The notes under the pieces are model-generated. The model made no database searches. It was not told the origin of the DNA and worked only from the letters and a program-made list of their open reading frames with translations. Below, piece by piece: positions 11,366 to 23,268 of a stretch of 64,000 nt of DNA. The position numbers were made by a program, and so were the translations under genes. Source of the stretch: Acanthopleura granulata (Eukaryota > Mollusca > Polyplacophora > Chitonida > Chitonidae); contig JABBOT010000022.1 in the NCBI GenBank assembly GCA_016165875.1, forward strand, positions 3,313,333 through 3,377,332, given 5' to 3'. Position 1 is the stretch's first letter. Each line of letters begins with the position of its first letter.

Positions 11366-13828
11366 CATCATGTTAAACTTCATACAAATCTCTTCAGTCA
11401 AGCATTCCCTGCTGTTTGTCACAACAAAGATGGGTTTGTTCTTGTCGAAGTTATCTCCAATATCGAAGATTGTCCTTTGTGAAATCAAAAGTGTGTTGTG
11501 TTGTATTTATCATGGGGATAAAATTTGTTAAACTGATGACATTATCTCTGGGATTTGTGTTTTAACTTAATTTAGCGTTGAGGAATTTATCCATATGAAT
11601 TCACACGAGCAGTCAATGGTGCTCATGGAGCTATTTGCGGAGATGTGTGTTTGTTGAAGATCACCAAGCAGTATGGTGTACAACACCCATAAGACCGATC
11701 ACCATGCATCAATAGAAACTCTTTGAGTATAGCGTTAAACAACTTTTGATCCGTTGATTCATGCGTAGTGAATTAATTGCAAAAGATCACAATTTCTGCT
11801 GTCAAATATCCAGGTCCTCTAAAAAATATTTGGGAAGTATCAGAATTAAGGGCTGTTCATGTTTTCCATAAACTTCACTGTAGATTACCTGCCTTCTGTG
11901 GACAGCATAAATCTGTGCAACACAAGTCTGTCAGTTACCTGTCACAGGCCGGTGGTTTTTGTGTCTCCAGACACTTCTCTCTCCTTCCACCAATCAGTCA
12001 GTCAAATGAATCCTGGATCTTCCAATGTATGAGTAAATGCCCAGATCTGATTTATTTATTTGAAAGCGTTTTATGCCATACTCGAGAATATTTCACTTAC
12101 ATGATGGCAACCAGCCTTATGGTGGAAGGTAACCAGGCAGAGCCCTGGGGAAATCCCCAACCATCTGCAGGTTGCTGGCAGACAGACCTGATTTGGGCAA
12201 GGTTAAGCACTGTTCTGTCTGGAGCCTGTACACCATGAGGGGGGTATCATTTTTGGTTTCCATAGAATATCTTTCTGAGGACCATTTAACAAAGCAGTCG
12301 CAACAGTCTGAAAGAGTAAATTTACGACGGTGACTTGTGGCCTTGCTGTGCTGTCATGAACTTAGTGCCAGGCACAAGTTGTAACTATTAAAACTGGAAC
12401 GTGAAAGGTGACACTGGAGGGGCGTGACCAAAACAATGTTCAGTTGGATGAGAGGTTTTACCATAGTAATAAAAATAGAAATGCTTGGATTCTGAAAGAA
12501 CATCAAGACTGATATGCATGTAACAAAGATTTATATTTCTAATTAAGTACATGTGTATAATGTTAGTATACATTGAAAACCTTAGCAAAAGTAAGGCACA
12601 ATGAATGAATAGATAGCTCCATCATGATTAAATATAACATTAAATGATAAAATTATGTAAAATGACAAGTTTGATCTATTACTTGGATATTCATGCTATC
12701 TTTCTTCCTTTCTGGACACTGTTTTTGCACAATTTTTAACTGTAACTTTCATCCCATAACACTGGCATTTGCAGATCCCTGATCTTGGATACAAAGTTTG
12801 GCAACAGTCAAATTTTGAAATCTCCCGGCTAAAAACAAAGGGACAATACTCTGCTAGGACAGCTAGACCCACACATAAATGCAGACAAAAAAAAAAAAGG
12901 AGATAATAAAGCTGTTGTAGACCTTTATACAGCAGGTAAAAGACCTAATGTGATCAACTTTCTATCAGGAAAAAAAACCTGTTTTATAAATGTTTTTTGT
13001 GAATTATGACTTTACATTAAAGATTTATCCTCACAGTCAGGAATTACAGAAAACTGCTTGCAGCATAGACTGTGTCCTGTCCAAATCCATGTAGCATCAG
13101 GTGGTTTACACATTTCATTCTGTTCTCCACGGCAACCAGATTAAACTGCTTTATTAATAAACTGCACAGGCATGTGAATAGTGCTCTTTATTGGTTTTAC
13201 TGCAAAGGCATCCGCCAAAAATTCTCTCAACACTCCCAAAATTATCACAACAAATCTCCGGCCAGCGAGCACACTGGATGTTGGCATGATGGACCTTTCT
13301 GAGCTGTCCCACACATTGGTTACAAATGTTTAATCTTTCTGTGACGTCATGACGTCACAATTGCTTTCACCAGTAATGGAATGTAAGGTAACGTTTCCAT
13401 GAGAAGGGGTGGTGGGACATTGGTTGTGGTGGATCTATCTATAGTCAAAATGGCTATGTTCCACTGAGAAATCCAGTGAGATAAGTCTTCATGTTGGGCC
13501 AAATCCCTGTTCTCAGCATGAATTTTCTTCAAAATGGGCTGAGGCATGAACATGAGTCTGTGTGACTAATATATACATCTTGGATGCTATCAAGTGTGAA
13601 TTTGCCTTATAAACATGAATTTTACTCCAGGATTTTAATGGATTTCAGTGAATGATAGAATTACATTTTTGAGGCAAATAAGTGTCATAAAATATCATTT
13701 TTCCAACATTCCAAACATGAAAACACCTTTCTTAGATCAACTGAAATCTCAGAATCAGTCCAAACTTTGGATGAAATTGTTGAGGTATTTACCACATGTT
13801 AATAAAATATTCTCGGGGTTTTCTGAGC
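11366..13828. other. Convergent intergenic region between MYSM1 and the thioesterase gene
   Basis: Holds the MYSM1 3' UTR on the left and probably the thioesterase 3' UTR on the right. Possible minus-strand poly(A) signals (TTTATT on plus) lie at 13187-13192 and 13150-13155. A SINE copy is at 12047-12240 and a SINE tail remnant near 11720. No other coding sequence is supported. Confidence 0.55.
12047..12240 (-). repeat. SINE (family 1), partial, minus orientation
   Basis: Plus-strand reading: TTTATTTATTTGAAAGCGTT, then TTTTATGCCATACTCGAGAA, a GGCAGAGCCCTGGGG block and ACCATCTGCAGGTTGCTGGC. Same family as the full copies at 28726 and 49452. Confidence 0.75.
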
Positions 13829-16609
13829 TTATAGGCTTGAGGTGAGCCCAGGTGATTTTGAGGATGTATACCCCAGCCTGGCCTTGACAATGACCAGCCC
13901 TTCTTTCTCTACACTAATACAGAACACAAGCCTGGGGCCAGCCAGCTGCTGTACGTACAGGGTTAACTCCTCACCCTCTACAGACTCGCCCAGGTAACTC
14001 AGCTCAATTTCCTCCAAACCATGACTGTTAAACCATGGTAAATTCGACTGCTGTTTCTGATGTTTATACACTGCGTCTAGGCAGTAGGTGATATAGGTTG
14101 CAAAGTTAGTGTGCTTATTGCGGTCAGTATCACTGTGGGCGACTCTGACCTTACAGCTCCAGTGCTGCGGCACATCTGGAATCGCAATCTTCAGAGACTC
14201 CTGTTTGATGTGGCCGAACTTTTCTCTAAACCAAAGAGGCAGCTGTCGCTTCTTGCGCGTCTCTCTGTCGACATGGACTGACAAATACTTCCCTATGGCC
14301 AATGTACTTTCTTTGTTTGGGCTTTTCAAGAAGCTGCACATGACAAGAGAAGAATTCCCAACATGAACAAGTTCTTTCTCCACATAAACTTTCTTGTACA
14401 ACAGTTTCTTTGCATCTATCAAGGGGGGATTTAGTTTGACAAGGAAATAGGTGAAATATTCGGGTCCATCCTGATGCAGCCTTCTGAAGTCAATGAAGTT
14501 TGTACCAAAGCCTGTATTAAATAACAGCTGACAGGTTCTCTTCTCTGAAAGCCGGCCTGGAAAATTAGACAGAATGTACTGTTATCTATAATTACCGTCC
14601 CTGCACTGCATATCCACCATTCCTGAACGAACATTCTCTGTTTGTTATGCATTTATTTCACTGCTGTTTAATGCCAAACTTAAGAATTTTTCACTTGTAT
14701 AATGGCGAACAGTTTTAAGGATGGAGAAAACTGGAGTGCCTGGGATAAACCGCTTACCAATGGCGAGTTTAAGATGGGCTTTCTCACATGAGACATAGAG
14801 ATTTGCATGAGATGTTTATGGTTGAACAAAAGTGGTCCTCAAAGAACTTACCACTGTGCTTACAAGAGGCTACACAGTTGACATCAAACTCTTAATGTCA
14901 CCAAGAACCCACAAAAAATGCCCTTGAGTAAAGTGATCAAGAAATTCTCTGTCCAAGGCAAGAATTGAACCTTGTGAATCCTACTGACTGAACCATCACA
15001 CTTTGGGCTATGCTTTCAAGACCAGAATGGTCCACTTCAAACATTGATGCACAGATGATAATGTAGATGTCAACACAATCGTATCTACTTTACGCTCTGT
15101 CCCTCACTTGTGTCCAGTTTTAAAATGGGACAGTCAATAATAACCCACTGGCTACTAGCTCTGAATACTAACTATCAGAACATCACAGCTTCTCCAGCAA
15201 CGTTTCAGTCACCTAGATTAAATCCTGCTCTTTCTGAACTCCCAGTATTAAGACAATTTGAGAGGTATGGCTGTAAATCGCTGAATTGTCACTCATGAAA
15301 GTCTCATTTACTCTGGTAGCAGATTTATACACAAATGATTGAGTAACTCACCCCACAAATCTGACTCCAGTGAGACTACATCAAATCTGTTGTATATAAT
15401 TATCTCCCCTACATGTTGGAAGAAGACTGGATGATTGGCTGCATGTTCAATCCCGACCTTTGACAAGGAAATTACACACGTGATTTATAAAGGACAGGGT
15501 AATATAAATTTACATGTAGCTTTCCATCTTCCTTTTGGCATCATTCCTTTTTCCATGGTCACATGCTTCAAGCATGTTTTCATTGGTTAACTGATTTTTG
15601 ACTGATTTTCATGAAACTTTGCGTAAATCTTACTTTGCTTGACACGCTGGTCAGTCACATGATACAGTTATGTATTTCCTTAGTGTTAACTTCCACTTGG
15701 GTCCCTAGCCAGACCTATACCACTAGACCATTAGATTCTTGTGACAGAGCGTGTTTCTCAGACATGTTTAAGACAAATGTGGTATGTGTGCATTTGCGTG
15801 CATTTGCATGACTTTTGTCATGTGGACCACATTTGAAAGGGCATCCTTCATTTGCATAGACTTCATCACCTAGATTCATTCAAGGAAGGTGAGGATGAAT
15901 GAATTGTCGTAAGAGGTCACCTGGAAAGCAACAGGTAAACAGCTACCCAGTTTTAACTACAGCCCTATATTCCCCTGCTTTCACTTTCACCAAGTGGTCA
16001 GCAATGCTAGTGAGACCATTCAGGTTGTACAGTCTTGTCTTCATCGATGACCACTTGTTAACCTTCAAGTAAGACATGCAAGGGAAAGATGTCAGTAACT
16101 TGCTATTGTTTACCTCAGTTGCCTCCATCCATAAAACACAGACGGCCATCGTATACCGGTAAGTGAAAACTGAATATACCGATATATAGTGTTTAATAAA
16201 CAACAAACAATCAAAATCAATAAATCTTTGACAGTTTGACTCATTCCTCCCATTATCTATCCATTATTATACAATGGATAACCCAGGCAGTTGAAGTGCT
16301 GGCAACTATCTTGCCCTGGTTCACTTCATTCTTTGGCTAGGGTTTGAAGTTGGTCTCGTTTGTAAGCTATAGGTGCCTGACAAAGTCCAGGGGTTTACTT
16401 CAGGTTGCATATTAAAGTGACAAATTCTTGCATGGTGTTAAGCTATAAACAATAAAAAAATAAATAAATAAAATAAAATAATACAAACTAAAATTTTTTT
16501 AAACATGCTGTATATAGTTACCATTTCTGTCCAGGTGGAAGTAGCCGTATCCGAGCTGCTGATACTCTGACCTGGTCTGGTCATAGCTCACATATGGTGG
16601 CACATCCAT
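13829..16609 (-). CDS. Double-hotdog acyl-ACP/acyl-CoA thioesterase-like protein
   Basis: Two coding exons, 16609-16522 and 14556-13829, joined through a Gly codon (G|GC), give 271 residues. Start is ATG at 16609-16607 (MDVPPYVSYDQTRSEYQQLG); the frame stays open upstream within the exon, so an extra 5' exon is possible. The N-terminal half (residues ~15-140) has GTNFIDFRRLHQDGPEYFTY. The C-terminal half has WSCKVRVAHSDTDRNKHTNF, the R-x-SD-x-D-x-N-x-H-x-N signature of the acyl-ACP thioesterase/4HBT-type hotdog fold. Two hotdog repeats in one chain match that architecture. The substrate is unknown; hydrolysis of a fatty-acyl thioester is inferred. No signal peptide or membrane segment is visible. 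The gene is head-to-head with GTF3C3. Confidence 0.85.
14648..15015 (-). repeat. Near full-length family-2 SINE in the thioesterase intron
   Basis: Read on the minus strand: a tRNA-like head with B-box GGTTCAATTC (near 14975), then the body ATTGGTAAGCGGTTTATCCC and GGCACTCCAGTTTTCTCC, then the tail CTTAAGTTTGGCATTAAACA. Length is about 370 bp. Confidence 0.65.
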
Positions 16610-17099
16610 CTGGTCACACCGAAAACACCTGTGAACATGAATTCACAGACGGACAAGTCTTTATTTATTTGATTGGTATTTAATCCCGCGTTCAAGAGTT
16701 CTTAATTTATATGGTTGCAGGCAGTCCTTGGAAGAAACTCTCGGGGCTAACACAGGAGCTCTCCTACTCTTGGTCTTCCAAGACCTGTACGCAGGTCATT
16801 TAGTAAATACTTCATCACACGGTATGCGGTCAGAGAGACCGAACTTCCGGTGCCGTGAGTTCAGTGAAAGCACCTGTGAGAGTTAATCACTAGATGCCTG
16901 ATAAGCGTCTTGACTTAAAGCTGCGAACGAAACAGCAACAGTTATAGTGAGAGACGTCGACCTCATGTACATTTAAGGGTCCGTGACAGGGAAATTACAG
17001 TGTGAGCAGAAATACAAGTAACCAGCATCACAATCACTACCTGTTCATGTCAGTTGGGAGCTCTCCTGTGCACGGAGGAAGGAATTGGTCAAGCGGCAA
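16610..17099. promoter_or_regulatory. Putative bidirectional promoter, thioesterase / GTF3C3
   Basis: About 490 bp separate the divergent start codons at 16609 (minus) and 17100 (plus). The stretch 16830-17060 is richer in G+C and CpG than its surroundings and contains ACTTCCGG at 16843-16850, a consensus ETS/GABP site typical of TATA-less housekeeping bidirectional promoters. A degenerate SINE remnant lies near 16655-16760, so the promoter proper is probably 16780-17090. Untranslated exons of either gene may lie here. Confidence 0.6.
16843..16850. promoter_or_regulatory. ETS/GABP-type site
   Basis: ACTTCCGG, reverse complement CCGGAAGT, between two divergent genes. It is a short motif, supported mainly by its position. 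Confidence 0.5.
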
Positions 17100-20000
17100 A
17101 TGGAAGACGAAGAGAAACTAGCCCAAAGCATGATGAACACTAACTTATTTAAGGGCATGACTGGGGAAAGTCTGTCTAAGGAACAGTATGCGGAGTGGAA
17201 AAAACTAAGGAGACAGGTAGAACACTGTGAAAAGTTTTAGTTTCAGTATTTGTCGTAGACAGCGGTAACAACGTCTGCATGTAACAACAACAACACTGGT
17301 TATCCATAGGTCGCCAAGTAATCTCATGGTCTCTCCACAACTCTACAACGCCATGGGAAGGTCCCATTGAACACTAATAGCGCAGACTCGGCCACCTATC
17401 GTCCGGCTTTCACCCGACCAGTTCGGCTCTGCTTCTGTGGTACATTTTTCTCATTAGGTTGGGCGCTTTGCATTCGCTACAATTTCCGACCCCTGACGCT
17501 CACTATCAAGTCATAAAAGAGAAGAAAACAAATTCTGTCTCTCTCGGTATACACCTGGGTTCGCCATGTTTGATGAAGGTAAGCATACTGGTCTAGGGAT
17601 GCAAAGCACCCAAACTAATGAAAAAAAATGCAACACAGAAGCAGAGCTGAACTGGTCGGGTGAAAGCCAGACGATAAGTGGCCAAGTGAGTGTTCAACCG
17701 GACCTTCGAATGGTGTTGTAGCGTAGTGGAAATGCCATGTGATTACTTGGCTACCATTAGGCATTATTAAAATTTATCGCAGTGAAGATATGATAGGTAG
17801 GCGCCATCTTCATGGTTCTACGTCGGGTCAAGTATATGTCAGCAGATGACTTTCCTCCCACGACGCCTGGTTGCAAAACAAAATACCTCAAACACCATAG
17901 TTTTTCAGCTGAAATTGGAATTAAAAGCACCCCAGTCTGTTAGTTGGTCATTTGCCACCACAGGGTACTGTCTACAGTGGCAGAGGATCATTTTGTGGTT
18001 AGATATGTGGATTTTGTCGACATTCGATAAGCTGCTGTTTGTAGACCATGTAGAGCTATGCTGAATTTGAAAGGTCGTGAACACAAAGAAATAGCTCATC
18101 CTGATTCCAGTATTTGACAGTCTTTTTTCTGTTTGAGATTAGCACAGCTAGCTGATCACCAGAAATATATGCAAAGCAACCATCTGTAAACCATCTTTCA
18201 ACAGTAATCAAGCCATTTATAAATCGCGTCAACTTCCACCATGTCTTGAATGACCACAAAAATTTTATCCCAGCCTATACCATGGCTTCTGCTGGTGCTT
18301 GCCACTATCGCCTGTTGCTGATAAAAATTTGGATTGACGATCAAGTTTTTGGCGACAAAATTATTTACTTGAGAATATATACTGGCTGCTGAAGAGGTGG
18401 AAATGGGGACAGTGTGAAGACTCACAATGCACAGTTTCACAGTTTCATATAAACCATGTGCGTTCATTTTATTTTATTTTTCTAACCAGGCATAACATCC
18501 GTCATTTTTTATTATTTGAAAAAAGAAACGGTAGCATTCTAAATGTTTTACAAGACGCCATCTGATAGAAAGTGTCCAACTTAACTTACGTACGAAAATG
18601 CAGCTTGAATGACTGTGCGCAGTCAACAGATTTTTAGTTAACTGCGCATTTGTATCGCCATTTGTATAGATAGCAACAAGCAAAAATGTCAGGTATAAAA
18701 ACACTAATTCGATTTTGTACCCAAGATTCAGGCGCACAGAAAACAGTAGGGACGGGTAGGGATTGGATGTATCTGTGAAGTGTCAGATAATTTGCAGGGT
18801 AATTTTGCAGGTATAAAGTATGATAAATAATAATTGAAAAAAAAGTCCATTACATGTGGCTACAATTAAACAGAGAAAAATATTGTCCAATGAGCAAGTG
18901 CCCCCCATACCCTGTTTCTCTGGCGATGGGACACTGGTACCTGCATTCCAGCTGATCTGTTTTGAGAAATGGTGGTCAACCCCTAATACTTGGATATGTT
19001 GTAGGCCAGGCATCTGGTTATTTGACAGTATGTGTCATTTGGGCCAACAGAAATTAGGGAATACAGTTTTATGTGGGTGTTCTTTGTGAAATTACTACAT
19101 AAATAGTAAGGAAATTTTTTATTGCATTTATACATGTCAAGCTGACCTCGTCAAGCATTAATACACTACTTTGGAGGCACTTGTCCGAAATGTAGACCTG
19201 CTACAGAACAATCTGCTTTTAGATACAGTTGCAAGAGAGCAAGCTGATAAAAATGAACAGCGAATGGAGGAGGTCGAGAATATGCCTGAAGGGCATGTTG
19301 GTGCCTCACTTGTTCAGTCGGTTGTCAATACTGACGGCAAAAGTCACGTGCTCTGGCAGCTGTGACAAACCAGACAATCCGCCGCTCAGCTCTGGGCCAA
19401 GTGTGAAGAGAAAATTTCAACAAGTTTGGCTGATTGGGCAAGAGTGGCTAAAATATGATACCACAAAAAGACCGATGTTCTGCACATGTTGTATCAATGC
19501 CAGACACGACAATGCCTTCACTAATGGGTGTGCCATACTAACGTTGGACTCAATCACTAGAACAACTGAAGGACAAAATGGACACAAGCGTGCAGTGGAA
19601 TTCACAAGTAAAGTCTATATGGCACAAATATCAGGGAATTCCTCTCAATTGTACCAGAATTTCCAAGTGAGGAAAACTGTTGTTATAAGTGGTGGCCACA
19701 GGATTTTCAGAAGGCTTTCAAAATATGGGCTGGAAAGCCAAGGCGAATACTGGGCACATGCTAAATGTTTTTCAATGATTATAGACAGGACATCATAGAT
19801 CTAAGACAGGACAAGAGTATGTTGTTCTTTCGGTCATGTTTAAAAGAGATTCTGGCTTTTTTCATTTCAGGTGTGATTTTCTCCTTTTGAAGCAGATATT
19901 TTTGTAACATTTTTGTATTGGACACCTACAGTGATACTGATGCAACAATTGACAGGCTCGTTACATTGCCATGTAACACAAACAAATATTTCTAGATAGG

Positions 20001-23000
20001 TAGTGCTGCAACTCATAGTATTTCACTTGATTATTCATCTTAAAATATAGCGAAATAAAGTTGTCTTTATTAGCAGTTATATGCAAATTGTTTTTTTTAT
20101 TTTATTAAAATATAATGTCTGCCTGTAGCATACATGTAATTCAGCTTTCAAAAAGTGCAGGTAAAATGGCTTTGACTAGAAGTAGGGAAATATGGCTATA
20201 AGACATTTAAATTGGCTAAACTAGTGTGACTACAAAATCTGTTCATTGGCTGAAGTGAGTGGCTACAGAAAATATTGAGCCAGAGGAAACCCTGCTATAC
20301 ATACTCTTTATGTATGTATACAAGTGTGTATAGGGTGGGAGAAAATTTTTGATTAAAATAATCAAATAATGGGATAAAAAAGATAATTTTGTCCCAATCA
20401 GTCGAACTACTGTCTCATCAGAAACTCTGTTTTCTCATAGGGTTGGGTTATGCCTAACAAACAGTTTATTAAGGATAGCCTTGTCCTCTTTTGCAATGTT
20501 TTAGGCAGGGGATTTGCTGGAATCCTCGGGGGATGAGGAAGAGTTGAGCTTCTCTGCCTTAGACACCAGCCAAGATGACTTGGAGGTTGACCCCAGGGCC
20601 TCTGTGTCAGCATCAGACCTCAGGAATACATCAGTGGGTCCCATGAAACAGCTGAGCCTATTGGATGTAGACACTATTACAATGAAATACTTCACAGGTA
20701 TGGCATTCTGGGAAAGGTCAATTCTAAGAGAAGTGAATAGATGATAAAATCAGCATTTTACTTCCTACGTTTACTTGCTTATTTGTGAACCATAAACAAT
20801 AAACAATTACATGTACATATAAGAAAAAGTGTTCCTCCTTGATAACGGCCTGGGTGACCGGTCTGGGTACATGGAATGGGCTCCCATGCTTGTCTGGTGG
20901 CTCTGTGTATTTATTATCCTGTGATTACTATGCCCGTCCAACAACTGTAAGTGAAAAGTGAAGTGAAATATCCTCAAGTACCAATACGGCGTAAAAAACC
21001 AATCAAATATATAAATAAATACAGTGTCCATTTATGCATACCCTTCATTTGTGCTGGTACTTGGCACAGGGACACTTTTGTCATGAAGCCAGTAACACTG
21101 CAGAATATACAGGTTTAAATCTGATTTAAGTTCACGATTATAAGAGGTTGAGTCCTTTTGTTTTAGCTTGATTACAACACCACGATTCTTAGATATTTGA
21201 TCTAAGTTAAATTGAAGATTTTATGATCCCAGTATATGTAATCTTTCCTTTTTGTTTCAGGAGAAATCGAGTTCAGTGAGTTCAGTGAAGTGATGGAGCA
21301 GTTTGGTCAAGCCAGAGAACAGCTACTATCTGGACTTCAGGGAGAGGCTTCACTTAATGACAATAGCCAAGGTAGGTGTGGTCTCTGTGTATCGACTAAA
21401 GTCAGACAGAAAACGAGAGTCACTTGAATAGGAATGAATGACAATAGCCAGTGTAGTTCTGCAGTGTGTGTGGGTGTAAAATCAGGGAGAAAATGAAAGT
21501 GACTTCAGGTGGACTGAATGACTATAGGAAGGTGTGTCTGCACAGTGTGTGGGTGTAAAATCAGGGAGAAAACGAAAGTGACTTCAGGTGGACTGAATGA
21601 CTATAGGAAGGTGTGTCTGCACAGTGTGTGGGTGTAAAATCAGGGAGAAAACGAAAGTGACTTCAGGTGGACTGAATGACTATAGGAAGGTGTGTCTGCA
21701 CAGTGTGTGGGTGTAAAATCAGGGAGAAAACGAAAGTGACTTCAGGTGGACTGAATGACTATAGGAAGGTGTGTCTGCACAGTGTGTGGGTGTAAAATCA
21801 GGGAGAAAACGAAAGTGACATCAGGTGGACTGAATGACTATAGGAAGGTGTGTCTGCACAGTGTGTGGGTGTAAAATCAGGGAGAAAACGAAAGTGACTT
21901 AAGGTATACTGAATGACTATAGGAAGGTGTGTCTGCACAGTGTGTGGGTGTAAAATCAGGGAGAAAACGAAAGTGACTTCAGGTGGGCTGAATGACTATA
22001 GGAAGGTGTGTCTGCACAGTGTGTGGGTGTAAAATCAGGGATTAAACGAAAGTGACTTCAGGTGGACTGAATGATAATGGCAAAGTGTATCTGCAATGTG
22101 GGTGTTTGGTATATCAGGGACAAAATGAAAACTGGATGACCACAGCAAAGGTATGCATGCATTGGGCATGTGTATGTGTGTGATTTCACTGCTGTGTCTT
22201 TTTGTACTGTATTTATAACTGCTTTGTTTGATATATATTTGAGAACTTTATGTGACTGTTTTTTACTGCTCTGTATGTTGTGTATTCGTATACTGTGCTT
22301 GTCATTGCTGAGCTGTGTGTACTGTGTTAGTTACTGTACTGTGTATTTGTTCACTGTGTTAGTCACTACTCTGTGTGCTTTGCATTTGTGTGCTGTGTTG
22401 GTTGCTGTGCTATTTTCTGTATTTAGGTGTACTCAGTTTGTGACTGCTCTGTGAACGCAGTGTTTGTGTATTGTGTCAGCCACTGCTCTGCGTGCTGTAC
22501 ATTTGTGTACTGTGTCTGCCACAACTCTGTGTCCTGTGTATTTGTCCACTGTTTGTCACTGTGCTGTGTATTTGTGCTTTATATTTATAACTGCCCTATG
22601 GTCTGTGTATTTCTGTACTGTGCACCCCATATCTTGTATTTGCTGGTAATGTTACCAGATGTAATGTTACCAGATGTAATGTTACCAGATGTAATGACAG
22701 AAGAAGAGGAGGAGGATCAGGGAGAGGAAGAAGCAAACAAATCTGACACACCGTCAGTGGAGGATGAGGAGGAAGATGAAGATGATGATGAAGAAATCTC
22801 AATTAATGATGATGATGAGGAATGGACCCCAAATAAGGCTGGCAAATCACCAAGTGAGATTGTGATGTTATGTGGAAGCTGTATGAAGGAGGTTTAAGCA
22901 TACATGCTAGATTACATGTATGTTTTTGTTTTGTTTTGCCATAAGTGCATGTTTCCAAAAGGATGTAAAGATATCATTCGCTTTCTTGATCAAACATATT

Positions 23001-23268
23001 ATGGTAGGAATAGTGATATGAGTTCATTTTTTTTAATTCTGCGTTCTTAGTTAATTTATAGCATTTTTACTGAACATTTCATATTTGTGAAATCATACAT
23101 GTATGTATGTGTAAAGCTGTTTGAAGTACTGTATTTCTTTTCTTGTCAACAGAAAAAGCAAAGAAGAAAAAGAATATTGTTAAAGTTAAGATCCTCTCCC
23201 CAAGGCAGAAGAAGGCAATGCTGTCATCTCCTTCGTCTTCTCAGAAAAAACAAAAATACAAGAAAAAG
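17100..23268 (+). CDS. GTF3C3: GTF3C3 exons 1-5: acidic and basic N-terminal region
   Basis: Exon 1 starts MEDEEKLAQSMMNTNLFKGM; ATG at 17100 is the first in a good context after the GC-rich promoter. Exons 2-3 encode a Ser/Asp/Glu-rich region and EIEFSEFSEVMEQFGQAREQ. Exon 4 (22689-22853) is extremely acidic (runs of E and D between about 22698 and 22830). Exon 5 (23153-23268) is strongly basic (KKAKKKKNIVKVK and QKKQKYKKK), a likely nuclear localisation or nucleic-acid contact region. An acidic N-terminus before the TPRs is usual for this family. Exon 3 ends and exon 4 starts within tandem repeats. Confidence 0.9.

Noticed and set aside
18198..18737. Minus-strand frames in GTF3C3 intron 1 as a nested gene
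   Set aside because: Short, overlapping, without recognisable motifs; possibly old transposon sequence but not assignable.
22170..22897. Cys/Leu-rich open frames before the acidic exon
   Set aside because: Low-complexity T/G-rich intronic sequence. Only the part after the 15-bp repeats belongs to GTF3C3 exon 4.
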